A stretch of 7,534 bases of DNA from an uncultured Anaerolineae bacterium (GCA_937129505.1 CAKZNJ010000114.1:1-7534), one strand, 5' to 3'. Shown: positions 1-7,097, numbered from the stretch's first letter. Notes: generated from the letters alone by a model not told the origin. Numbers and translations: made by a program.

Positions 1-106
1 GGGTTACCCCTGCAACGCTTTTCACCGACTGCATAATCGCCTCAACTACTTCGGGCCGCCTGGCTTCAGAAAAATTGGGGACGCATTCCACCAAAGCTTT
101 GGGCAT
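1..106 (-). CDS. ftcD: Glutamate formimidoyltransferase, N-terminal part (runs off the left edge)
   Basis: Reading the minus strand from the ATG at 106-104 gives 35 codons beginning MPKALVECVPNFSEARRPEV and continuing to the window edge without a stop. The ECVPNFSE segment right after the start is the hallmark N-terminus of the formiminotransferase N-terminal subdomain. That family transfers the formimino group of N-formimino-L-glutamate to tetrahydrofolate in cytoplasmic histidine breakdown and folate one-carbon metabolism. Most members I recall read SEGR where this one reads SEAR. A purine-rich ribosome binding site (AAAGGAAG on the minus strand) lies just upstream of the ATG and supports this start. 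The gene is divergent from the regulator at 503 and probably unrelated to it in function. Only the first part of the protein is visible, so activity and any cyclodeaminase fusion cannot be judged. Confidence 0.85.
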   Translation of the reverse strand, partial: MPKALVECVPNFSEARRPEVVEAIMQSVKSVAGVT

Positions 107-153
107 ATCAGCTTCCTTTCGAGCGGAGATAGATTATGAACAAAACCAGCGGA

Positions 154-159
154 ATTATA
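154..159 (-). promoter_or_regulatory. Candidate -10 element for ftcD
   Basis: The minus strand reads TATAAT at 159-154, about 48 bases before the ftcD start codon. Transcription would then begin near 147 and give a leader of roughly 40 bases. No good -35 hexamer is visible at 16-18 bp spacing, so the site rests on the -10 match and its position alone. Confidence 0.35.
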
Positions 160-330
160 CTCTGGATGAAAATCTTTCGCAGTTTTCCCTTTCAGGCAGC
201 ACCGAAAGTCCTGGGTAGAAATTCCCCGAGAGTTATGGTTGCCGCTTTCGATCGCCCAGCCACCGGAATAAGGTTTGGGTTGGCAAACTCACCGGCATTG
301 CAAATCAGCAAGAACGATAGGAAATCAAGG

Positions 331-336
331 TATAAT
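331..336 (+). promoter_or_regulatory. Candidate -10 element for the regulator gene
   Basis: A perfect TATAAT lies in the context GGTATAATTAATTC. No convincing -35 hexamer occurs at 16-18 bp upstream; the nearest TTGCAA (298-303) is 27 bp away, which is too far. Use of this site would give a leader of about 160 bases before the ATG at 503. A promoter needing an activator could lack a good -35, but that is inference. Confidence 0.35.
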
Positions 337-502
337 TAATTCAAGAGAGTCTTTCGAAAATCACCCGTGTCCTGGTTTGCACTCTGCCTAAGCCAGTCCA
401 GGGCAAGCCTTTCAACATCCCCTAGCCCCCATTATCCGTTCTTGCAAACCGATTGTAACACCCGCGTGAGATAGAAGGACGGCTCAGGTAAAGGATTTCT
501 CG

Positions 503-3500
503 ATGGTAGAGGAGAGCTTTTCATCCCATCTTCTAAAAGCTCACCTTTTGGGACACTTCGAGCTTTGGCGCGCCAATGAGTTGCTGCCTCCCCTCGCCAC
601 TCGAAAAACCCAGTCTCTCCTAGCTTTTTTAATTTTCCACCGCGAGCGAAGCCACAGCCGCCAAGAGCTTTCCACGCTCTTCTGGGGCGATTGTGACGAG
701 ACCCACGCCCTTCATTCATTAGCTACTGCCATCTGGCGCATCCGAAAGCTCTTGGGGGAAGAATATCTGTCCGCCAATTCAGTTTCCGTTCAGTTCAACC
801 CCTGTGCTCCGTTTTGGTTGGATGTAGCTGACTTCGAGAGTCAATTACAGCAGGCGAGCATCGCATGGAAAAATTCGCTGCCCTCTGCAATTGACCATCT
901 AGAAAAGGCAATAACTCTCTACCACGGTGACTTTCTGGAAGGTTTTTACGACGATTGGTGCCTCGATGAACGTTATCGTCTGGAAGCGCTCTATCTCAAT
1001 GGGTTGAGTCAATTAATTGAGTGGTATGAGCAAGAAGGCAATACAGGAGCAGTGCTAACCTTCACCCAGCAATATCTTGCCCGCGATCCTCTGATGGAAC
1101 ATATTCATCTATCGGCCATGCGAGCCTTCGTGCAGAAAGGGGAGCTGACCAGTGCACGCAGGCAATGGCAACGCTGTTGCGAAATCCGCTACCAAGAACT
1201 TCATCTCCCCCCTTCGCCAGAAATGCTTGAACAAGCGCGGCGAATTCTCGGTCACCTGTTCACCGTTCCCGTCCTCGATGACTTTTCTCCAGCAAAGCAG
1301 AAACCCGCCCCGTTGAACCTTGAGCGCTCACCCTTCGTGGGGCGCACAAAAGAACTGCGTTATCTAACCACCCTATGGGAACAAGCCATGCAAGGACGAG
1401 GGAGGACGGTCTTTGTTGTGGGAGAATCTGGGGTCGGCAAAACGCGCCTTGTCGAAGAATTAACTTCCTTTGTGTATTGGAGCGGCGGCATCACGGCGCA
1501 GGGAAATTGTTATGAGCCAGAGCGGGGATTACCTCTCCAACCGATTCGGGAAGTGCTGCAGAGCCTCTTTGCAAAGGATATCACGGTGTTCGAGGAAATC
1601 TGTGATTGGGAGCGCAGCGAATTAGCTCGTCTTCTTCCAGAGCTGAAGATTCGCTCGACTAAAACAGAACTTCTGCCTATCCTCCATGCAGAACAGCAAA
1701 CTATTCTGTTTCAGTCAATGCTCTCCTCACTGCGTTATTTTTCCAGACGAATTCCTCTACTCCTTGTGATCGAAGATCTGCATTGGGCAGCCGATACCAC
1801 CTTGGCTGCCTTGAACTATATCGCCCGTCAGATTTGTTCTACTCCCATATTGATCAGCGCCACCTTTCGCCCAGAAGAGCTCAATCAAGGATGCAAGCTT
1901 GAGAGAATGGTGGGTCAGCTTGTTCGCGAAGAGATGGCAAGTGTCTTATCGCTTGAACCTCTATCCAAAGAGGCAGTAAGGGAACTGGTCGATCGCATGG
2001 AGATCGTTCCGCCCAATAGCGACTGGCTGGAGCGTTTGTACGCTCATACAGAAGGTAATGCTTTTTATACAATCGAAACCCTGCGTGCGTTGGGGGATGT
2101 CTCTTCGGCAGAAAACACCTTTCCGGTACCAAAAAGCGTTCATGACCTCATTAGAGGCCGTTTAGGAGAATTATCTCCGCTGGCAAGCAAACTGATCGCT
2201 TACGCAGCAGTTGCCGGGCGGAGTTTTGACTTCGATCTGATCCGTCTTGCAATCAATGTTGACGAAGACCTAGCTTTAGAGAAGGTGGAGGAGTTGTTAC
2301 AAAAAGGGTTCTGGCGCGAGGGAAGCAGCAGTGCAAAAGCGGACTATGAATTTAGCCATCAGATTGTCCAAGAGGTCGTTTATAACAGCATTCATCATCG
2401 CCAGCGAAGGCACGTGCATCACCGCATCGGCGAGATTCTCGAAAGTCTATCCCCAGAGCAAACCCTCAATGCGGGTTTATTAGCTTTCCACTTCTACTCA
2501 GGCGGAGACTTAAAGAAAGCTCTGGATTATCACCAATTGGCAGCCGAGAGAGCAAATAGCGTGTTCGCCTGGCAGGAAGCAGAGCACCATCAAAGGCGAG
2601 CCTTGGAAATCATTTCCAGCTTAGACCCTGATCTTTCGCAAGGCGATTACCGTGATCTATACGCCACGGTGCTTGCCGAGCAAGCTAAATTACATTTCCT
2701 TCGTGGTCATCTCAGCGAGCGCGATGATGATTTGAAAACACTCCATGATTTGGCAAGCCGAAACCCAGACAAGCATTTGCACTTACAAGACCTGCTGAAC
2801 CAAGCCTGCTATCACAACTTAGATGCTTGCTACGACTTAGCCATTGAAGCGGCGCAAGAGGGAATTGCTCTGGCTGAAAAACTTGGCGACACAGCAAAAC
2901 GCAATTACTTAATCTCTCAGCTTGCCTTTGCTTATTATTTTTTGGGTAAACCGCAGAACGCTCTCAACGTTGTCAAAGCAGTGCTCGATTTGATTCCAGA
3001 TGACGACTGCGAATCCCGCCGACATATCGTCCATATTCTCGGTTATGTGCATTTTCATCTCGGCAACTATGCGATAGCTCTTGATTATCAACAAGAAGCA
3101 TACCGCCACCATCAGCAACTTGGAGATTTTAACGGCATGGCGTGGGCAGGGCTGGATATCGCAGCCAATTATATGCAAATGGGTTGCCTGAGTGAGGCAG
3201 AGCAAGCCATCACCGAACACTTAAGCTTAGCCCATCGGATGGGGGCGCGCTCTGCTGAATCTTACGGGCTGAATCAACTGGGCACTTTGAACTTAAAAAG
3301 AGGTTATTATCAGACGGCTGTGCAGATCTTTGAACATTCTTTGTCTCAACAGGAAGGACTGCGCACCGAACACGGACGTATTGCCGCTCAGTTGGGGATG
3401 GGTTTTGCTTATTATCACCTCGGCGCTAATCCAGAAGGGCGGAGATTCTTAGAAATGGCAATTCAAGCTGCCCGCCAAATCGGTCATCGGCGCCGCTTGG

Positions 3501-4030
3501 TGGAGGCTTTGATCGGACTGGGGTTGATCACATTACGCAGCGGCGATAGTTCAGAGGCCGTTTGCCACCTGAGCGAAGCGGTACAAACAGCACGCGAAAG
3601 CCAATCGTTGGGCAACCTCGCTCCATGTCTAGCAGCCCTGGCGCGGTCGTATCGGAAGCAGGCAGAGTTTGAAACAGCACGAACATGTGCCTCAGAAGCG
3701 GTGCTAATTTCGCGTCAATTGGAATTGTTTGTCTGTGAGATGTGGGGGGAATTGGAGCTTGGGCTTCTCGAACTAGTTAGAGGGAACCTTGATACCGCTC
3801 TCGCTCATACCCATCGCTCCATTGAGCTGATCCCTCATGGGGATGATGGTTGGATTGGTAGAGAACAGGTACACCAAGCCCATGCTTTAATTCTGCGTGC
3901 GCTTGGCCGTCCCATTGAAGCCAATGAGCAGGATCGGTTGGCAGATCAACTGATTGCAGCAAAAGCCGCCGCAATCACTGAACCGAGTTTGCGCATCAGC
4001 TTCCTAAGCTCGGTCCAGTGCAATCTTTGA
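503..4030 (+). CDS. SARP/BTAD-type transcriptional regulator with AAA ATPase and TPR domains
   Basis: This 1175-residue cytoplasmic regulator has four parts. Residues ~12-100 form a winged helix of the OmpR/SARP type (LLGHFEL start, TRKTQSLLAFL helix, SLATAIWRIRKLLG recognition region). Residues ~104-250 form a bacterial transcriptional activation domain (BTAD), all helical, with the family's WLDVADFE and GDFLEGFYDDW segments. Residues ~276-530 form a STAND/AAA_16-like ATPase with FVGR at its entry, Walker A GESGVGKT (307-314) and Walker B LLLVIEDLHW (419-428). Residues ~660-1150 are a TPR superhelix of roughly ten repeats. The ATG is preceded by AAGGA with a 7-base gap. All nucleotide-binding motifs and the DNA-binding half look intact, so it is probably a functional ATP-dependent switch resembling AfsR/MalT-type regulators. 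The ligand or partner sensed by the TPR half is unknown. A terminator follows the stop codon. Direct repeats at 4048-4080 are a plausible binding site. Confidence 0.92.
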   Translation: MVEESFSSHLLKAHLLGHFELWRANELLPPLATRKTQSLLAFLIFHRERSHSRQELSTLFWGDCDETHALHSLATAIWRIRKLLGEEYLSANSVSVQFNPCAPFWLDVADFESQLQQASIAWKNSLPSAIDHLEKAITLYHGDFLEGFYDDWCLDERYRLEALYLNGLSQLIEWYEQEGNTGAVLTFTQQYLARDPLMEHIHLSAMRAFVQKGELTSARRQWQRCCEIRYQELHLPPSPEMLEQARRILGHLFTVPVLDDFSPAKQKPAPLNLERSPFVGRTKELRYLTTLWEQAMQGRGRTVFVVGESGVGKTRLVEELTSFVYWSGGITAQGNCYEPERGLPLQPIREVLQSLFAKDITVFEEICDWERSELARLLPELKIRSTKTELLPILHAEQQTILFQSMLSSLRYFSRRIPLLLVIEDLHWAADTTLAALNYIARQICSTPILISATFRPEELNQGCKLERMVGQLVREEMASVLSLEPLSKEAVRELVDRMEIVPPNSDWLERLYAHTEGNAFYTIETLRALGDVSSAENTFPVPKSVHDLIRGRLGELSPLASKLIAYAAVAGRSFDFDLIRLAINVDEDLALEKVEELLQKGFWREGSSSAKADYEFSHQIVQEVVYNSIHHRQRRHVHHRIGEILESLSPEQTLNAGLLAFHFYSGGDLKKALDYHQLAAERANSVFAWQEAEHHQRRALEIISSLDPDLSQGDYRDLYATVLAEQAKLHFLRGHLSERDDDLKTLHDLASRNPDKHLHLQDLLNQACYHNLDACYDLAIEAAQEGIALAEKLGDTAKRNYLISQLAFAYYFLGKPQNALNVVKAVLDLIPDDDCESRRHIVHILGYVHFHLGNYAIALDYQQEAYRHHQQLGDFNGMAWAGLDIAANYMQMGCLSEAEQAITEHLSLAHRMGARSAESYGLNQLGTLNLKRGYYQTAVQIFEHSLSQQEGLRTEHGRIAAQLGMGFAYYHLGANPEGRRFLEMAIQAARQIGHRRRLVEALIGLGLITLRSGDSSEAVCHLSEAVQTARESQSLGNLAPCLAALARSYRKQAEFETARTCASEAVLISRQLELFVCEMWGELELGLLELVRGNLDTALAHTHRSIELIPHGDDGWIGREQVHQAHALILRALGRPIEANEQDRLADQLIAAKAAAITEPSLRISFLSSVQCNL

Positions 4031-4047
4031 ACGGAACAAAATCGGTC

Positions 4048-4080
4048 TTTTGATAGTTTTTTGATACCAGCTTGATAAAC
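4048..4080 (+). promoter_or_regulatory. Three direct repeats of TTGATA with exact 11-bp period; candidate SARP operator
   Basis: TTGATA occurs at 4050-4055, 4061-4066 and 4072-4077, one helical turn apart. The 11-bp units are TTTTGATAGTT, TTTTGATACCA and GCTTGATAAAC. SARP-family activators with winged-helix plus BTAD domains, such as ActII-ORF4 and DnrI, are known to bind heptamer direct repeats with 11-bp spacing that lie about 8 bp before the -10 element. Here a weak -10 candidate (TAGAAA, 4087-4092, or CTAGAA one base earlier) sits 8-9 bp after the last TTGATA. That would start a transcript near 4099, ahead of the small gene at 4125. The regulator encoded immediately upstream belongs to this domain class, so it is the natural candidate binder. 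That it binds here is an inference. Confidence 0.55.
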
Positions 4081-4104
4081 TGCCCCTAGAAAGGGCAGTT
4101 TTTT
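4077..4104 (+). terminator. Rho-independent terminator of the regulator gene
   Basis: AAACTGCCC (4077-4085) and GGGCAGTTT (4093-4101) form a perfect 9-bp stem around a 7-base loop. A run of six T residues (4099-4104) begins within the right arm. It starts 47 bases after the regulator stop codon. It overlaps the third TTGATA repeat by one base and contains the candidate -10 of the next gene in its loop. A promoter firing from there would start downstream of most of the hairpin and escape it. Confidence 0.85.
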
Positions 4105-4124
4105 GATGATCCGCCCGAGGAGTC

Positions 4125-4361
4125 ATGGGTAAACCAATCGAACAACCTCAGAACACCTTTGTCATCCGTTTTTGGAGGGAGTGGCAGGGTGGAGGTTCAG
4201 ATCGGACGGCGGGGTGGCGAGGTCGCATTGAACACATCCAGAGCGGCGAAGGGATCGCGTTTTACGAGCCGCAGGAAATCCTTGCCTTTATCGGACGTTT
4301 TCTCCATCGCCTACCACCCCCGCATTTAGAGGAAAACCATCAGCAATCAAAGGATCAATGA
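4125..4361 (+). CDS. Small conserved-type protein of unknown function, 78 residues
   Basis: The predicted protein is soluble and has no signal peptide or membrane segment. A conserved-looking core runs NTFVIRFWREW, then a short Gly/Ser-rich stretch, then WRGRIEHIQSGEGIAF and a hydrophobic helix EILAFIGRFLHRL. The FxVRFWREW...WRGRIEHxxSGE pattern followed by a short helix resembles a family of roughly 60-90-residue proteins that I associate with Chloroflexota. I know of no function for it. The ATG has an overlapping GAGGAG ribosome binding site with only 2 bases between, shorter than usual, but no better start is visible. The gene lies just after the 11-bp repeats and terminator, so it is the most direct candidate target of the upstream regulator. 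The alternating basic and aromatic residues could suit a beta-strand partner-binding fold, but that is a guess. Confidence 0.75.
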   Translation: MGKPIEQPQNTFVIRFWREWQGGGSDRTAGWRGRIEHIQSGEGIAFYEPQEILAFIGRFLHRLPPPHLEENHQQSKDQ

Positions 4362-4518
4362 TTTTGAAATGAGGCAGATGAAAAATACTTGATGTGAAAC
4401 CGATGGAGAAAGGCTGTACCTCTACCAATGATCAGACAGGAAGCCAGAACGTTAGAGATGGATTTGGATGTGGGTAAGTGGGAAACCCGGAAGTCTCCCC
4501 TTTAATGTTTCCAGAAAG

Positions 4519-4523
4519 AAGGA
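4519..4523 (+). promoter_or_regulatory. Ribosome binding site supporting the TTG start at 4528
   Basis: AAGGA lies 4 bases before the TTG codon at 4528, within a purine-rich stretch. The spacing is slightly short. The alternative in-frame ATG at 4468 has only a weak upstream GATGGA. Choosing TTG also gives a compact signal peptide, so this site decides the start. Confidence 0.5.
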
Positions 4524-4527
4524 AAAC

Positions 4528-7053
4528 TTGAGCAAAAGATTGTTTTTCTTGATCCTCTTATTCGCCTTAGGGTTTTTTCCCATCTCTTTGGGTTGGTCAC
4601 ATGCGGAAGGACAAGCAGCTCTTCGACCTAATTTTTCGTTGCAATGGCTTCAACTAAGAACGTCCCCTGCAGACGCCCTTGCCGATTGTACCATTCCGAC
4701 CCAAAACTTTCCGATCAGCGGCAATACCGTACTCTGCCCCGGCACGTATAACCTCCCCGACCCGGAAGGCGATGGCGCTTTGATCATCGCGGACGATAAT
4801 GTGTGGCTTGATTGCAATAACGCCAAACTGGTTGGCAACAATAAAGTCGGCGTGGGCATTTATGTTGGCAACCGTCACAAGGTGAACATCCGCGGTTGCA
4901 CAGCTTCGTTTTACACCGTAGGCATCCTTGTCGCCTCCGCCACAGAAACGGTCGTGGTCGGCAATGAGCTAACCGATAATGTCATTGGCTTGCTGGTTGA
5001 AGAGTCCAGTGCCACAGCGATTGGACGCAATTTTACCGGCTACAACCGTGATGGGATCATCCTCTCTTTTTCCGATGATTCCACACTCGAAGAAAACATC
5101 TCTTGTAGCAACCAAGAAGCAGATATCCGGCGTTACAACGGGAATAACAACAGCGGTGAAGATAATGAGTGCGATCATGCCATTGATTGGAACGACGAAG
5201 GTCAAAGGGGATGCACTTTTGCCTGTGGTATCTGCCGTGACACAGACCATGATGGGCACTGCGATGCTTCCGATAACTGCCCCATTAATTACAACCCCAA
5301 CCAACTGGATAGCGATGGCGATGGAAAGGGAGATGTTTGTGATAACTGCCCAAACCATGCCAACGCCAATCAGGCGGATCAAGATTTTGATGGAGTCGGT
5401 GATCCTTGCGATAACTGCCCTACGACCAGTAACCCCAATCAAGAAAATAGCGACGGGGATTTATTCGGAAATGCCTGTGACAACTGTTATTGGGTGACCA
5501 ACCCCGACCAAAAAGACGATGACTCAGATGGTTTTGGTAACGTCTGCGATAACTGCCCTAAGATTTATAACCCCGTCCAACATGATTACGACACAGACGG
5601 CGTGGGAAATTTATGCGACAACTGCGTCTTGACCGAAAACAGCGATCAAGCCAATGCCGATGGAGATGGGCGAGGCAATGCTTGTGACAATTGTTGGAAC
5701 AAGTCTAATCCTTTGCAGGAAGATACCGATCTGGATTGCAATGATGTCAAGGGAATGGCAGGCTTTTACGATTGGTCCAAGGACAAATGGCTCCAAGACC
5801 CACGCTGTGGAAATGCCTGCGACAATTGCCCAAACCACGCCAATGCTTCCCAAGAAGATCGAAATAAGGATGGTCAGGGAGACGACTGCGATTGTGACGA
5901 TAAATGGTGGAGCAAAAACGAAACGGCCATGGATTGTGGGGGAGTCTGCGCTCCTTGTAAAGGGACCTGCTTTCCTATCTTAACCCACGGCGATCCAAAA
6001 GACAAACTCGACATCCTGATCTCTTTCAGCAACGATTATGCCAATGCTGCTGCCTTTCGAGGGGATGCCCTCGCGACCATTGCCCAATTTTCTTATGCAG
6101 ATGTGATCACTCAAACGCTTTCCCGCTTTAATTTTTGGTATGTCAATCAAAAGGGCTGGGTCAGTGTAAAAAACACGGATTGTTCTTGGACTGCACCCAG
6201 CAGATGGCAATTGGATTGTCCCCATGCCGAGATAGGCAGCTTGATACACATCAACCCTTGTCGCGACTATGCCGAATCAGGCTTCTATTCCTTTGAGTTA
6301 TCAGAAGCAAGTTTTGTTCACGAAATCGGCCATGCCGCTTTCTTGCTGCAGGATGAGTATGATGATAACCCAAAATGTACCACAAAATATAGCAAGTGCT
6401 CCGGAAACTACTGCAATATCTTTGACAGCCTCGATTCATGCAAGAAAAACTCCACCAATCCCGACAAATGTGCTCAATTTACGACGTGCCAAGGGGGATG
6501 GTGGAAATCTCAACCCCCTGGCACGATAATGGACAGCGGCTCGATCAAGTGGGGGCCTGATGCCGAACGGCAGGTGTGGGATATTCTCAGCCATTACACC
6601 GCCAATATCAACCTTCAAGCTCTCCAACAGTATAGTCCGCAGAAGGCTATCGTCGCCTACTTCCATTACGATGGTCTTACGCTTTCGATGACGGAAGCGG
6701 CTATGTTGTACGGCGATACGCCACAGCGATTCCAATTGCGAGGGCATCTGCGGTGGGAATTGACCGACGCCAGAGGAAATGTTCTCGATGCCTTTTTCCT
6801 CGACGATCCGCGCTATCGCCGTTATTACCCGACAGGCGGCGAGCTGATGGCAGAGGCAGATTTCGGGGTGGTCATCCCGTTTCTCGACCATCTGCGCTCG
6901 CTGCGCGTTTTCCGACCAGAGGAGCAACAATTGTTAGCCATAGTGAGTCTTGAGCAAATCATTCGAGATTTTTGTGCGGAGCATTTAGCTGATCTACAAT
7001 GCCAAACTTGGTTGGTTGAGAATTGGATCTTTCTGCCGTTGATTATCCGCTGA
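4528..7053 (+). CDS. Secreted multidomain protein: NosD-like beta-helix, thrombospondin type 3 repeats, M64-like zinc metallopeptidase
   Basis: Numbering from TTG at 4528 gives 841 residues; an in-frame ATG at 4468 would add 20. Residues 1-28 form a signal peptide (MSKRLFFLILLFALGFF), so the product is exported. Residues ~50-230 resemble a NosD-type right-handed beta-helix, with rungs such as GVGIYVGN, VGILVAS and NVIGLLVEES. Residues ~238-458 hold thrombospondin type 3 repeats, eight xDNC units with Asp-rich DxDGxG calcium loops. A short Cys motif, DCGGVCAPC, follows. Residues ~480-700 look like a metallopeptidase: HEIGH at 598-602 with catalytic Glu599, then DEY at 609-611, then a possible Met-turn GTIM ending at Met668. 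HExGH followed by DEY suggests the M64 (IgA-peptidase-like) family. Several Cys between HEIGH and Met668 probably form disulfides. Residues ~705-825 look like a beta-sandwich, and the tail is WIFLPLIIR. Substrate is unknown, and the family assignment is moderate. Confidence 0.88.
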   Translation: MSKRLFFLILLFALGFFPISLGWSHAEGQAALRPNFSLQWLQLRTSPADALADCTIPTQNFPISGNTVLCPGTYNLPDPEGDGALIIADDNVWLDCNNAKLVGNNKVGVGIYVGNRHKVNIRGCTASFYTVGILVASATETVVVGNELTDNVIGLLVEESSATAIGRNFTGYNRDGIILSFSDDSTLEENISCSNQEADIRRYNGNNNSGEDNECDHAIDWNDEGQRGCTFACGICRDTDHDGHCDASDNCPINYNPNQLDSDGDGKGDVCDNCPNHANANQADQDFDGVGDPCDNCPTTSNPNQENSDGDLFGNACDNCYWVTNPDQKDDDSDGFGNVCDNCPKIYNPVQHDYDTDGVGNLCDNCVLTENSDQANADGDGRGNACDNCWNKSNPLQEDTDLDCNDVKGMAGFYDWSKDKWLQDPRCGNACDNCPNHANASQEDRNKDGQGDDCDCDDKWWSKNETAMDCGGVCAPCKGTCFPILTHGDPKDKLDILISFSNDYANAAAFRGDALATIAQFSYADVITQTLSRFNFWYVNQKGWVSVKNTDCSWTAPSRWQLDCPHAEIGSLIHINPCRDYAESGFYSFELSEASFVHEIGHAAFLLQDEYDDNPKCTTKYSKCSGNYCNIFDSLDSCKKNSTNPDKCAQFTTCQGGWWKSQPPGTIMDSGSIKWGPDAERQVWDILSHYTANINLQALQQYSPQKAIVAYFHYDGLTLSMTEAAMLYGDTPQRFQLRGHLRWELTDARGNVLDAFFLDDPRYRRYYPTGGELMAEADFGVVIPFLDHLRSLRVFRPEEQQLLAIVSLEQIIRDFCAEHLADLQCQTWLVENWIFLPLIIR
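5239..5901 (+). repeat. In-gene 69-bp tandem repeats encoding thrombospondin type 3 units
   Basis: The codons for Asp-Asn-Cys recur at 5272, 5341, 5410, 5479, 5548, 5617 and 5686, an exact 69-bp (23-residue) period, and then at 5821 after a gap of 135 bp. Each unit has the form DNCP-x-x-xNPxQ-xDxDxDGxGxxC, whose acidic loop is the known calcium-binding element of this repeat type. Units differ at many codons, so the array is old, not a recent DNA duplication. Confidence 0.85.
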
Positions 7054-7068
7054 AAGACTCTAAGGAGG

Positions 7069-7097
7069 AGTGTCCACTCAGCCTGTTGAGCGACACT
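7069..7097 (+). other. Imperfect hairpin between the two secreted-protein genes
   Basis: AGTGTC (7069-7074) pairs with GACACT (7092-7097), and CTCA (7077-7080) pairs with TGAG (7087-7090). The two stems are separated by a 2-by-1 internal loop, and the apical loop is GCCTGT. No T-run follows, so it is not a standard intrinsic terminator. It could attenuate read-through, protect a processed mRNA end, or bind a protein. With 92 bases between the genes and no strong promoter visible, co-transcription remains likely. Confidence 0.45.

Larger units (their letters stand above)
107..502. other. Divergent intergenic region between ftcD and the regulator gene
   Basis: This gap of about 400 bases separates two head-to-head genes. 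It contains one perfect TATAAT hexamer facing each direction (minus strand 159-154, plus strand 331-336) and the ribosome binding sites of both genes. An open frame of 67 codons at 136-339 has no recognisable protein character and covers both hexamers, so I regard it as non-coding. I see no tRNA, convincing terminator, long repeat or SARP-like 11-bp repeat here. The stretch from about 345 to 480 holds nothing I can name; it would be 5' leader of the regulator if the plus-strand hexamer is its promoter. Confidence 0.6.

Noticed and set aside
136..339. 67-codon open frame on the plus strand in the divergent intergenic region
   Set aside because: No recognisable motif or family character, and it covers both TATAAT hexamers, which fits promoter DNA better than a gene.
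4377..4405. Repeated GATG words upstream of the secreted peptidase gene (4377, 4391, 4402), considered as a second SARP-type operator
   Set aside because: Only one pair is 11 bp apart, the other gap is 14 bp, and the flanking bases do not match. This is too weak to call.
4979..5497. Long alternative-frame open frames over the TSP3 region on both strands (for example 4979-5497 plus and 4969-5442 minus)
   Set aside because: They exist because the repeated Asp/Asn/Gly codons give few stops in other frames. Their products are monotonous Ile/Thr/Val-rich sequences without any protein motif, while the main frame encodes clear TSP3 repeats.
5272..5829. Regular 69-bp spacing of a GATAACTGCC-like word, which could suggest a CRISPR array or satellite DNA
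   Set aside because: The period is a multiple of three and the repeats encode well-formed calcium-binding units. The conserved word is only about 10 bases, and the intervening DNA is coding.
6436..6930. 164-codon open frame on the minus strand opposite the peptidase C-terminus
   Set aside because: It lies entirely inside the secreted-protein gene and has no domain or ribosome binding site evidence; it appears to be a shadow frame.
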